Below, in pieces: positions 44,752-56,689 of a stretch of DNA of 64,000 nucleotides (its first letter is position 1; the number at the start of each line of letters is the position of its first letter). The notes under the pieces are model-generated. The model made no database searches and was not told the DNA's origin. It saw only the letters and a program-made list of their open reading frames with translations. This DNA is from Ceraceosorus guamensis (lineage: Eukaryota; Basidiomycota; Exobasidiomycetes; Ceraceosorales; Ceraceosoraceae). Location: positions 1-64,000 of the forward strand of contig NW_020290050.1 in the NCBI RefSeq assembly GCF_003144195.1, in the 5' to 3' direction. The position numbers and the translations under genes were made by a program.

Positions 44752-45653
44752 GCACAATCACCTTGTGGCTCTATGAGGCTGAACAGCACGCTGAGGTGCC
44801 TGGCAAATTTCAGTGTGGACATCACGCCGCTCGAGGGCGTTCGCATTCTGTACTCTGCTACTCTCATTGCTTATGCAACGCCACTATTCGAATGATTGCA
44901 CGCGACTGCGCTAGAAGCAGACGAACAAGTCTGAACATCAAACGATGCTTGAATGCAGGAGACTGATTGGCGTTGTGTTTCGTTCGCAAACGATCAACAG
45001 TTGCTCCACCTTGCTACCGCTGAGCTTGATCGCAATTCAATCAAGACCTGCATCATGAACACGATCTGGAAATAACAACAAGGCATGCCATTCCTTCCAA
45101 AAATTGGAGCCCCCCATTCGAGCCACACATATCTGATTCTGACAGCAGACGTTTGCCATCCGCAAAGTGAAAGTGAAGATGAGGCCACATGGGAGAAAAA
45201 GATTTGATTGAGCGCGAGACTGGCATGAGTTTTCATTAGATTCGAGAGTGGTGAGTCTGAGTGATCTAGATTGTTCTGCGGGCGCCATCTCGCCTCGCAG
45301 CTTCAGAGACTTGGTCCACCACTTCTGACCGTAATTTCTGCCTTTCCGTCTTGTCCGAATTGCCCTCCAGCAGAATCGCAAGATGCGACAACAGGTACGC
45401 AGAGAGATCTCGAGGCTAAAGACACCACAACGGACTGCTCGCAGCTTCTATCAGATCCCAACGGCCGGTTCCATGACATAGAAAGGTGCATTTGGTCTGG
45501 CGCACTTTGGTCAAACGTCAAACGTGAAGGGAGTTCATGATGACTATGAGTATGCACAGGGGGTTAGGGAGAAGGGAAATCGGATCGGTGTTCATGCTCC
45601 ACGACGCCTATGCGTATGGCTTCGCAAAGACCCTGCCTGCGCCCGCCGAAGCG
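44752..45653. other. Intergenic between convergent genes
   Basis: A 0.9 kb gap between two 3' ends. Short frames only; nothing recognised. Confidence 0.55.
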
Positions 45654-48600
45654 TCATGGGGAGATCCAGGGGTTTCCGTTGCTAATTGGTTGCTTTTCGG
45701 ACCCATGCCCATACTTGATGAACAACTCGAGCGGCTCAGAACCTTCGGGCGTCGACACTTTGAGTTCAATGTCCAGCAGACACGAGTAAGCCGATTCATA
45801 CTGACTGCCCGGGAAATTCCTGAATATTTGTTCAACGTCAAGCCAGATGAGTCCCCGCCTACTTCCGATCTCGAAGAGCTTGTAGGCGTTGGTTCCAGGA
45901 GCTCCTGTGGATTGCTTGCGACACTCTTGCAACTCTTTTTGAACTAGCTTAACGGCTTCAGCACGCGGCAATCTTGACTTGATGTGCAATGTGGTCACCC
46001 CACCCGAGTCGACTCGGTCGGTTGGATCGACATACCACGTAAGGCTGAGCAGCTTTCTTGCCGTCCCTCTTATCTGATCGCTGACTTCTTGCCGACTGCA
46101 CCACTCGAGAGTCTTCTTCTCAATCTTCTCCATGTCTTCGACTTTGTCCACGCCCGACAACTTTTGATCCCAAGCAGGATTGAAGACCGCTTGCCGGTCA
46201 GGCGGGCCGACAGGGGCACCATGTTCTCCAGTGTGATCGGTCAGAGCGGCAGCACATGCAACCAAAATCCGCGAGTACGTCGCAGGTCCACGGCTCAAAT
46301 CTTCTTGAGACGGAGCTTGGACGATTCCAGTGCCGATGGAAACAATGAAATCGAGACAACTAGACTTCCACAGCTCTTGAGCAAGGTCTTGTCCAAGTCT
46401 CGCCGGCGTGTTGGCGCTGAAGGCACCGTCAAAGTATTCTATGCCGCCGACTACGTGTGGCGGCAAGTACGGCCATGCGGCTGAGGTGGCCTGCGCTGCA
46501 TCCAGGAGCGTGATAGACTCAGAGACAGAGCACGACTTGTCGGTCCCCATAATGCTGTGGGAATGATAATATAAGCGGCGGGTCTGGCTGAGGATCACAG
46601 CGACAAAACACTGATCGCCTGACTCACAAATTGGGAATCGCTTGCGAGACCCACGCGTCCAGCAACCGAGAGGCATATACCGCAATGTGAGGCATCCGTC
46701 GGTGCGGGAACTGCTCCCTTCCTGAAAACATAGGGAAATGTGCTTCGGCGCCTGAGCCTCCTTGACGCGAGAGCAATCCCATCATAGCAGCTCGAAGGCC
46801 ATCAGGCCAGTAGCGTACCGCTTTGTCCGTAGTCCAGAGCCATTGGAGCCAAGAGACGCGCTGTTTGGATTCGAAACATCCGTTAAGGGCTAATTTGAAT
46901 GCGGCTCGCCCATTGGAGTGGGATTTGCCGTCACTGATCGTCAGAGATACGCGGTCTTCTTCCCCGTGAAGTAGTGCGAGCGCTAGACAACCTCCAATTG
47001 AAGTGCCCACGACCAGGTCGAACAAGCAAGCGATTGGGATCCAGTAGGTGGCCTCAGATAGCTTTTCAAGAATTATCAGCTGGCTCAAGCCTCTTACGCC
47101 ACCTCCACTGAGTGACAGAATACGATGGCCACAGCCCTCTTGAAGTGGCGAAGGACACACTGGACCTGGTGTCGCCTCCAAACGATCTGTCTCGTGGAGG
47201 GGGCAAATAGCACGTGCAGAGTCTCCAGGGATGCTGAACCGAGCCTGGCAAACTTTGCATAGTGCATGTCCGCACTTGAGCGCATAGTGCGGAGGATCGA
47301 TGAGACACCTAAGGCAGACAGAGTTGCTCTTCGGTCTTGATAGCAAGTACCCTGGCGTTTGTGAGCAATCTCTGGGTTTTTGGAGCGAAGAGTACGCTTT
47401 GGAAACACCTGCATCTTCGTACAGCTGACGTACAGTTGCTAGATGGCGGCGAACAATAACTTCGAATGCCGGTAAAGGCCAAGGTGCTGCAGGCTTGAAT
47501 TCCCCTTTGAGGCTTCTTGCAGGGGAGCCCGACTTGTCCAGAAATTGGTGTCTCTGATGGCTCCCACGAAGATTGATGCATGCATGTCCAACTTTGTTTG
47601 CGTAGGCGCACGGCTCGAGGTTTTTCACATGTTCCTCCAGAGATGAAAGCTCTTCTTTGAACATCTTGGGTATCGAATCCTCCATGATATCTGAGGCTGT
47701 ATCTCGCTTCCAATCGTAAATGCAACGGGCGAGATGCGCCAACAATTCACCTCTCACAATCTCAGCAAAATTGTCGGACGCGGGCGATGGTGTGAGGAAC
47801 GCGTTGGCAGAGGCAATTAGCCTGGCTTCCAAAGTTTCGGGTAATGGGCGTAGCTCCCTGGTAGCTTGTATCCAATCAAATCTTGCGGAGCCGTCACTGA
47901 CACGTTCCAAGCTCGCCATTGCCTTCCTAAAGTGCGCGGTGAGCTGCATTTGATTGACAAGGAATCCGACGTCGTCGCGGGCTTGGTGAACGCTGACTCG
48001 CAGAGCTCGCAGCAGTTTACTCAGCCCTGCGATGTCCTCGATGAATTCAAGGCTTGACAGAGGTGCGAGCTTGCGGAACTTCAAGTCCGAGAAATAGGTC
48101 GACCAGTCCTCAACGTCTGGCTTTCCTCCCAGTGTCCCAAATTTTTGCTCCTCGGTTTTAGTGCACACGACAACAAGGCAGGGTTTGATTTTCATGTTCG
48201 ACACTCTCTCTGCACCAGCTTTGAGACGCTCGATAAGACTCGCGACCTTGGCTTCCATCGTCTTTGTTGAATCGACCACGAGGACAATCACGTCACTGAA
48301 CGCGTCTGAGAAGGGAAAGGTATCGATGAAAGTCTTGTCAGTCGCCTTGCGTCCGTCCTACGACGATCGACCTCATGACGCACAAGTGAGCATTGGTATT
48401 AGCTCTTCGATCAAATTTCTTCGATTTCTGGTGCTCGGTTCCATGCTGACAGCTGCCACCCTACTTAGCCAGTCCAAGGCTTGCGGCTCATTGCTTCCGC
48501 CAAATCCTTCACAGTCCAAATACACAATCGGATTTGTGTCGTGCCAAGTAAGCGGATCCCAGTAGCGATGAATGTTCGCACTTCCCGACTTGGGTACGAG

Positions 48601-49315
48601 GCCGGGCACTGGCACACTGACATCGTGCATTTCTTTGCATCCAACATGACAGTCTAAAGCGGCGCCCTGGGCTGTGGTGCAATAGTCGCTGTTCGAAGGT
48701 GGCTGGATCTTCCAGAGAGCGTCCATGATCAGCGCTTGCAGCATGGTTGACTTGCCGATGCCACTTTCGCCGATGAAGGAGATCAAACAAGGGAACCGAA
48801 GGGAACTATTGTGACACGGGAGCAGCCGCGCAAACGCTTTTGCGGGCTGAAGCTTGAGGTTGCGGGGGTCAAGTTCCAAGAAGCAGTTGCTGCGGTCGAG
48901 TTCGAAGTATCCGTCTAGCTGCCTCTTGTTTACTTCTGTGCCAAGGAAACTGTGCATCCCAGCGATGGTGCGCTGCAAAAGTGTAGCACTCGGCTCTTTC
49001 CAGTACAAGTGATGCTCGCCGCCTTCCTCATGCGTAGCACCCCGGTGGCCCAAGTCTTCGCACGCAGCCCACATACAGTCGGATATCCAGCATTGACGGA
49101 CGCTTTGCGTTACCTTCCGCTCGACTTGCTGGCAGTACGTGCACGGACTTGTCCAGTCTGCGAGGTCAGTCTCTTTCTGATCTCAATGATGATCCAACTA
49201 CTCACGGTACCTTGTCGAACGCCCGCTGCGTGAGGGGGGCCAAATTTTCGAGCATTTTGAGGTGCTCAGGAGTCTTCTCGCCGTCCAGAGAGGGAAAGGA
49301 GGCCTGGTCTGACAT
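45654..49315 (-). CDS. GTPase-RING-patatin multidomain protein
   Basis: The clear exons are 48305-46681 and 46610-45654, plus one running from about 49166 to 48384. A first exon from the ATG at 49315 (MSDQASFPSLDG) to about 49206 is likely, but its junction is unresolved. Total about 1,150 residues. Order: a Cys/His-rich segment (CTYCQQVE ... DCMWAAC), a large-GTPase-like domain with P-loop GESGIGKST and switch block DCEGFGG (compare the DTEG of GBP/atlastin proteins), a helical region, and a RING-like finger (CLRCLIDPPHYALKCGHALC). The patatin domain has oxyanion loop SGGGVRG, nucleophile motif GTSIGG and the catalytic Asp in YFDGAF. Patatins hydrolyse lipid acyl esters. Joining an NTPase sensor to a phospholipase resembles fungal NLR-type and animal GBP immune proteins. 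A role in non-self response or membrane damage control is inferred. Confidence 0.85.
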
Positions 49316-50095
49316 GACAGTAGAAGTGCAGTAGGTGAAGCCGGGCAGAATGGACGCATCTTTTCCGATACGAAGTGGGGCAAAGGGAGACCGCCTTGTG
49401 TATAGGCGTGTGCGACACTTATACTTGCCGCGGTGTAGAGGCTGTCCATTCACGAAAGGTTTCGTATCACTCAACGACACTTCGGTATCAATGCCAAGCC
49501 CACCAGCGTGAGGACGCGAGACTGCAGCTATCCGTGGTAAGGTGGCCCGTTGCTAAGCGGTCGCAGGACGGAAAGCGATGGCTTCGTGCATCATTTTATC
49601 TGACAACTACTGTTCAGCAGTGAAGACGGCAATCTCGACTTGAGTGGGAATTGCATCGCCGCGAATCCGATGCACAAACACGGGAGAAGGAGACGAAAGC
49701 CGGTGAGAAGCTGTTGCCGACAAGTGGACGCTTCATGGGTATCAGCACGCAAGCCACTCACAAAGGCATGCAGACGTGCAGGCATGGGTTGTCGGAGAGT
49801 GGATGTATGCGTACAAGTGATCAACCATGAATGTGATCGGCTTTGCGGAGGCGCACTTTTCAAATTCAAGAAGCTGAAGCACTCATCACCTACCCTGGTG
49901 TTCACAGACGTGCACCGCAAACCCGCTGCTCTGGACGGACTTCACGAGTGTGCCCATTCAGTACCTATTCCATGCCCGCTGCAAGCCATGCGAGGTGAAG
50001 CCACTAGACGCGTGTAGTGCGGTGCAAAGCCTGGAACTTGCTCGGAGGCGCATGCACGGGCTCCCCGTGGGGGACCGGTTCCTCCAGGGTCCAAC
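49316..50095. other. Intergenic, no supported gene
   Basis: It lies between the GTPase-patatin start and the ECO1 stop. A GTG-initiated frame at 49202-49480 (minus) overlaps the first patatin exon and may be leader. Nothing else stands out. Confidence 0.5.
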
Positions 50096-51214
50096 TCAAA
50101 GCGCGTGAGAGATGAGCAGCTCCAACGGTGCGCTGCCGCCGCGCTCGATCCACGCTTCAGCCAGCTTCCTTCCCGCCTGCGTAGGCTGGCTAAAAGCCGT
50201 CGTTCCCGCTCTTCCACCGCACATTCGTTCGATCGAAGCGGTGCTCATGCCATACACTGCGCCAGCCAGCGCCGCATCGAGCAGAGCGACGCCCAGTCCT
50301 GCTCGTCTGGCAGGATGGAGGACGTGGATGCGGTGCACTGCCAAGGGTGGCGAGCGCGCTTCGGCTGGATCGTCACTGGAGGAGACGAAGTGCATCAAGA
50401 TCAGCAGGGCAGCCCATGCGACCCTTTCTTGCATCTTTGAACCCACTCACGAGATGAACACGGCGTCTTTGCCATCTTCGTGAGGAGCGACTCGGCGAGC
50501 GGACTTGGGCGGGCAGGGTCCCACGACTGCAGCGCCCAGCACGCGACCAGATTTGGACACGCCCACGAGCAGCTTGCCCTCCTTGCGCGCCTGATCCGCC
50601 AGCCTCGCAGCTCCCAGCGCCTCGTCGACACATTTGCAGACTTCTTCAATCTTGCGACTGAGCATAGCGTTCGTGTTGCTAGCGAGGCTGTACCGGAGCA
50701 ATCGGACCTCGTTGCTGCCCGCTTTTAGCTTCTTTGCGATGGCTGGTGGGATGTTGACGCTCCCGCACTCTTCGCCCGCATCGACCAGCTTGGTGCTCCA
50801 CTCCACCCCACGAGTCATGCGCTCATGGTATTTGGTGTGAAGAGCCACATCGTTGACGTCCGATCTGTCAAAGGACATTTCGCATTCTCGGCACGTGCTC
50901 TGGATGCGCTGTCCAAGGTCCAGGACCATCTGCTCTTGCGGACGCACAGCCAGAGGTTGCTTCTTGGACGACGGGCGGTGGCAAGGGGACGACGTTACTT
51001 TGGCGACTGAGCTGGGCTCCGGGCTGCCTGGAATCGATGTGGCAGGGCTAGAAGGCCGGTTCTCGTTGGATTGCGGGCTACTCCATCCGCCCGCCTGGAA
51101 AGGTGTGGTTGGAGATGACGGTACCTGTGCATGCAGGCGCTGATCATTGGCCTTGGCAGCGACTTCTCTGCTCTGCTCAGCTGCGTAAAGATATTCCGTG
51201 TCAGACCGGCTCAT
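50096..51214 (-). CDS. ECO1: Sister-chromatid cohesion acetyltransferase Eco1
   Basis: Two exons (51214-50451 and 50375-50096) give 347 residues. The first 100 residues are Ser/Pro-rich. A zinc finger follows: CRECEMSFDRSDVNDVALH with a further His. After about 90 residues the acetyltransferase fold begins (KLLVGVSKSGRVLGAAVVG), with a basic HRIHVLHPARRAGLGVALLD acetyl-CoA loop and the family hallmark AFSQPTQAGRKLAEAW. Eco1 acetylates cohesin Smc3 during S phase to lock cohesion, acting with PCNA in the nucleus. Its ATG is 33 bp past the MSH6 stop on the same strand, so its promoter must lie within or before MSH6 coding sequence, or the two share a transcript. Confidence 0.93.
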
Positions 51215-51247
51215 AGCTCACGCTCACGCTCATGTATTGCTCCCAAG

Positions 51248-54200
51248 CTACGCACAAGGCTTTGGCAGATCGGATGATGAGGCGGTAGCGAGTGAAAGCG
51301 AGCGCGCCTGAGCCTTGATGATCCCCAATTGACGTGACAAGTCCTCGGTGTCGTCTGAGCTGACGCGCTTCACGAGATGCGCAAAGTCGGCCAAAGTGGC
51401 CACAGAGATGCGAGAGTGTGTACGCTGTGCTTGTAGAGCTTTGGAAGCCTCGGAGAACTCTTTGGAGACCTGCATGGCTCGATCGCAAATGGTGTGCGGT
51501 ACACCTGCCAAAGCTGCCACCTGAGTGCCGTAAGACGATTCTGCGATGCCGGGAACGAGTCGATAGCTGAGCGAAAGTGGTGAGGAGAGTGTCAGCTGCT
51601 GATGTCGAGATCTGGAAATGCTCGGCACTCACGTAAACACCACCTCGCGATTTTCGTCATCCACCACGACTTGCATATGCTTGTTGGCAACACCAGGATA
51701 TGCGTCAAAGTCGTGCGCTAGCGACGTGTAATGCGTCAGGAAGAAGGAAAGACATCTCGTCCTCCCAACCAGATGGTGCAAGACTGCAAAAGCAATAGCG
51801 TGGCCGTCGAAAGTGGAAGTGCCTCGTCCGAGCTCATCCATGATCACCAGCGAGCGAGGTGTACATTCGCGAATGATCTGCAGCAGGTCACAGCATCAGC
51901 AACGAATTCTGCGCTTTCATCATCAATTCGCCACTCACTCTCGAAGCCTCGAGCATTTCAACCATAAATGTGCTATTGTTGCGGAAGATCTGCGAGCGCG
52001 GGGTGGAATGAGCCTGAATCCATGCCAGCGCTGCGCCACGAAGCGCATCTACCCACCTGGTCATTGGCACCCATCCTACTCGCGATCCTGTCCACCGGCG
52101 AGATTACAGCAGAGGAGGCAGGCACGCGGCAGCCGAGCTGCGCTAGGATGACGGCCGTGGCGGCAGTCCTAGCAGTGGTGGACTTGCCGGCCATATTACC
52201 TCCCGTCAGAATGACGACCTCTTCGTATCGATCTCCGAGCGCGACATCGTTCGAAATAAAGTCGAGACCCGTGTTGGTTGACATGCAAGGATGCCTCAGA
52301 TCTTTAAAGTCGACCGAAGCAGTCTCGCAATCGATGAATTGTGGTCTGCAGGCAGGCGATCCGAGCGCGTACGACGCTTTGCTCAGACTCAGCAAACAAT
52401 CCAGCTCGGCGATTCCCTTGACTGCAGCGGTGAAGACCGCCGTGTCTTCCGAAAAAGCTTCAAAGAGCTGAGCGTGGAAGAGTTTCAGCGAAGCCAGCAA
52501 TGTCTCGCGCGACTCCTTTAGCTCCTGTACGAGTTGCCGGACCGCTGGAGGGTACCACCTCTTGCTATCTTTGGTCTGTGACACGATCGACCACTCTTTG
52601 GGCACCGCTGTTTTGGCTGGCACCTCCACCTGCACACCGAGCAAGAAAAGTGAGAAGAGTGTCGCAATTTCAACGCGACACAGGCGACTCTGAAACTCAC
52701 CTGAAAGATCTCGTTCGTTCCCACGTGCTTCCATTTCACGGCGCGTCGCTCCAGCTTGACCGTCTTTGCAGCCCGAGCAAGCTCTCGCTCCAGCTGGTCG
52801 AGAATGGCAGACTCTGCGTCCTGCGCATCGTCAAAGTCTTGGAACACTCCAGTTCGCGGAATGAAAGCGCCGTCGTCCTTGAGCGCAAACATGTCTTGCA
52901 GTCGTTGCGCGATGGGCGAGACTTGAGGGATACCGCGTAGCAGGCTGCCAATCGTGGTGGAGGAAAAGTGTTGCGTTTCTTGCAACAGTCTCTCAATCAG
53001 GCCATCCAGCTCCGACAAGGCCGTCAAGACCCTCGTAAAGTCCATTGGCTTGCACTTGCCAGCATGAATGCGTGGCATAATCCTTTCAATGTCCGGCAGC
53101 TTTTTCGCAGCCTTGTCAAAGACGTCTTGAAAGTCTGGGCTAGAGAGAAAGTCATCCACGGCATCGTGCCTCGCCTCGAGAGCCCTGCGCTCGCAGAGGG
53201 GAGCTACGAGCCAAATTTTGAAGAGACGCTTGCCGAACGGCGTGACGCATCGATTGAGAAGCTTGTGCAGCGTCCCAACGTCATTGCCCTGCTCGTTCGA
53301 GAGCACATTGAGATGCGAGAGGGATTGCGCATCTAGAACTAGACATCCGTTGTTCTTGAGCGGGTCAAAGATGTCAAAATTCTTGCTCGAGCACAGATCC
53401 TGATCCAAGTTGAGTTGCTCGAGGTACCACAGCATACCGCCAAGCGCCGACATGGCAGTATCCCTGTCCAGCATCGAAGTGATGGCTTCCGGCCAGGCTT
53501 CGTGAGAGTCTGCAGAGCTCCCAAAGAGCTGCTCGAGACGCTCCATCGCCGCGTCGTGGTCCAGAAATTCCGTTCCGCTCTTGAGCATGGTTACTTGGCA
53601 GCTGGATGGCAAGGTGTTGCGCAAGATCCGCAAGGTCCTCTGAGACAGCCCGGCCTTCTCGTGCAGGAGCTCTCGGAGCCTCAGCGACCTGAGCATTGTT
53701 TCCAGCTTGGTCCTGCTGACGTCATCTTCGAATTCCGAAAGTCTAAATTCTGCAGTGGCGGCGTCCAGCACGCATACGCCAAAGATGGGCTGACCTGGTA
53801 CAGCTTCGGTCTCTTTGATGGCTACACAATAGCTCCCCATATCATCCGGAAGGCAGGCAGAGTCGACGATCGTGCCTCCTGTCAAGACGTGGCGCAGTTC
53901 TCGACGAACAATCTCGCTACCTCCACCGCGGGACTTTTCGCCTACCCGCATGCCCTTGGCGACGGCCGTCTCGCATTGGTCTACTCGTCCGACTTTGTAA
54001 CCGAGAGCCAGAAACTGGGCGAGGCAGGGGAACGGGTCAGCCGGAGCTAATCAGGGCCACAAGCACGCGGTAAGCGGCTCACCTTATTTGCGAACTGTTC
54101 GAACGAGCCTTCAGGCACACCGACCATCTTCATCTGCAGGGTGGAATCGCGATCAGCAATCAATGCATCTACTTCAATCGAGGCCATCACTCACCTTGAC

Positions 54201-55681
54201 GCGATCAGTCAGCTGCAGAAAGCGATGCAAAACGCTACGTCAGCGATCTTGTGCACGTCTACCTCAAATTTGTGCTGACTCACCTTGAGATCGAATTCGC
54301 GATGTCCAATAAGGGCATCCTCCTCGTACAGCTCGTAAAATTTGCCTTTTTGAAAGAAGAGCACCGTATCCCAATGTTTCTGCTTGATCTCCCAAAACTG
54401 CTTCTCAAAAGGTGTAAAGTCTTTCCAAGCGCCATTGGGAATGAATAGCGTCCTGGGATCGTACCCTGCGTCTCCAGGCCTGTTGCCATCTTTATCCCGA
54501 AGGTCTCGCAAGAAGCTGTATGCCTGCTCATTTTCGGCCTTTTTCTTGCGCTCATCCAGCACACGTCGCTCGGCTTTGGTCAGATGCGACATGCTCGAAG
54601 ACTTTTGCATACCGCCCGGACGACCATTTGCGGGGCTCGCAGAGCCCGATGAACCCATCTGAAAGGCCTGCATCGCGCCTGCCTGTACACCTGGACCTTT
54701 GCTTGATGAGGCAGCTGCAGACTTGCTGGAAGATGCGTTGGTATTGTTGCGCTTCCTTGGCACGGGTTCATCCTCGCTCTCCATGGCCGCGTCTGTGAAG
54801 GACAGCTTCGAGGTCAATCGCAGGCTTCGCCGATGCCCGGCGCTGTAGAGCCCCACTCACCGCTCACAGAAACAGCATCGCTTTCCTGCTCTACGGCGTC
54901 ATCATCTACGAGCCAATCATCGTCTGCACCGCTCGACTTGCGTTTCTTGACATTCCGAGCAGGTTTGACGCTACGCTTCGGCTCAAAGGCGTCTTCAGAG
55001 TCGCTGGCATCACCTTGCTCCTCGGAATCCGACTCAAAGTAAGCCGGTCGCTTCTGTGCCGCGCGCTGTGAAGAGGTGTGTCAAGGCCGTCAGCCAGGCG
55101 AGGCGAGGCGAAGCGCATACATGCGTGGCCCATGTATGCGCCACGAATGGGGCGCAATGGTGACTCACACGCCTAGTCGGACCGATGATATCTTCCATGT
55201 CCTCATCCAAGTCGTCTTGCGTCGACGTGACTATTGCTTTCGCCTTTTTGGAGAGCGAAGATCGGCTCTTCTTCATCGGTGACTCGCTAGCTTGTCGGCT
55301 GGATGGTGGAGCAGTCATGGGCGAAGAATGCGCAGGAGCAGGTTTCGCAGGGCGTTGTTGAGGAGACACGGAGACGGGCGGGGTGCTGAGTGCATCGTCC
55401 GTTGACTCGCGTTCCTTGTCGCGCTTGGCCTTCTTTGTGGACTCGACGGGCGAATGCGCGGCGCGTTTGTTGGGAAGAGGAGTAGAGCAAGCCGTTGAGG
55501 CGTTCGAAGGAGACGCTGCCTTTGCGGGGCGTGAACGCGCAGCATCTTTGGCCTGCACGGCTCGCTGGGCAGCCGCAGATGTGCTCTTGAGGGATGGGGC
55601 AGGTGTAGAAGAAGAGGTTGAGCTTGATGGCGCGCTAGGCTTTTTGGCCCACATGGACAGCAGCGTCTTTTGGCCTGCCAT
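51248..55681 (-). CDS. MSH6: DNA mismatch repair protein Msh6
   Basis: Ten exons give 1,265 residues: 55681-55169, 55065-54861, 54792-54284, 54212-54195, 54133-54083, 54014-52701, 52629-52057, 51989-51939, 51877-51633 and 51566-51248; all phases agree. The N-terminus has a PCNA-binding box QKTLLSMW and a long charged linker. KGKFYELYEEDA holds the Phe-X-Glu that reads mismatches in Msh6. The lever and clamp regions follow. The ATPase has GGNMAGKST (Walker A), DELGRGTSTFDG (Walker B) and the signature FLTHY. Msh6 pairs with Msh2 to recognise base mismatches and small loops. The Walker A differs from the usual GPNMxGKST by Gly for Pro. Exon 4 is an 18-nt microexon (LTDRVK). Confidence 0.96.
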
Positions 55682-56689
55682 GGTGGCGTCAGATTGTGCG
55701 GTGACGCTAGTGAAAAATGTTTATGGAGAAGAGCCTAAGTCTATGGAGGGGTCGTTGGTGGATGCCGGGAGCCCAAGAAGGGCAGTCGAGAGTGGGGGTG
55801 ATGTGGATGAGAATCACGGGCGGGAAGGAAACCTGGGCCGCGCATGAACATCAACCAACACGGCGCGATGCGAGCGCTGCATGCGTGCTACTCGCGGTGC
55901 GATGCAGCAGCTGCCCGCACTGCGAGTGATGGGAAGGAATCACGATTTTACGCGTCGCGTAGCGCGTCGCGGTGTGCCTCGCGCGGCAGATGGATGGCGG
56001 CTGCACGCGCGTGGCTCGCCATACCGCGCGCATGCCGCCGCTTGCATGCTTAGCACCAGGTCAGTCACCAGTCACAGCATCCTCGAAGCGCAAAAGCAAC
56101 TTGATAGACGCGACAAGCAGCGAGCGATCCAGATCAAGCCATCGACGAGTTCGTTCAATATTTGATCACAGGCAGCCAGTATTGGCGCATGCGTCGAGCT
56201 CTGCCAATTGCTTGCACTTCAATTCTAATGACGGCCAGCCGCCAGCAAGATCGCGCAGACTTTGCGTCGCAGCCTCTCCGTCCGAACGCGGAGGGACGCA
56301 TGCATGGCTCAATCGGTGCACCGTTGCTGCTGCAAAACTGCAGGTGCTGATGCATACACACGCACACGCACACGCACACGCACACGCACACGCACACGCA
56401 CATCAGCAGACTCCTACGGGCGAGAAGGTGGTCGAGTCATCAGAAAAAATGTGAGTTCAGAGCTGAATCGACAGTCTGAAGAGCGCGAACAAGCACCCGC
56501 CAAGCACACCAAGTCTGTCTCATACTCGTGCTCTCGACCATGTCGTGGACACATCATACACTCCGATCTGAATGCGTGATTGCCACGACCATCTGCTCAT
56601 ATCACCCCGAGACATCTTGCTCCCCCCCCCCTCTCTCTCGGACGCCTCTTTGTGCGTCGGAGACAGGTGGTCATCCTTCTCGACTCGGC
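55682..56689. promoter_or_regulatory. Shared upstream region, MSH6 / acyltransferase gene
   Basis: A 1 kb divergent gap. It has one AATCACGATT motif near 55936 and a (CACACG)n repeat. No gene is recognised. Confidence 0.4.
56356..56402. repeat. (CACACG)n microsatellite
   Basis: About seven hexamer units in the MSH6-acyltransferase gap. Confidence 0.85.
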
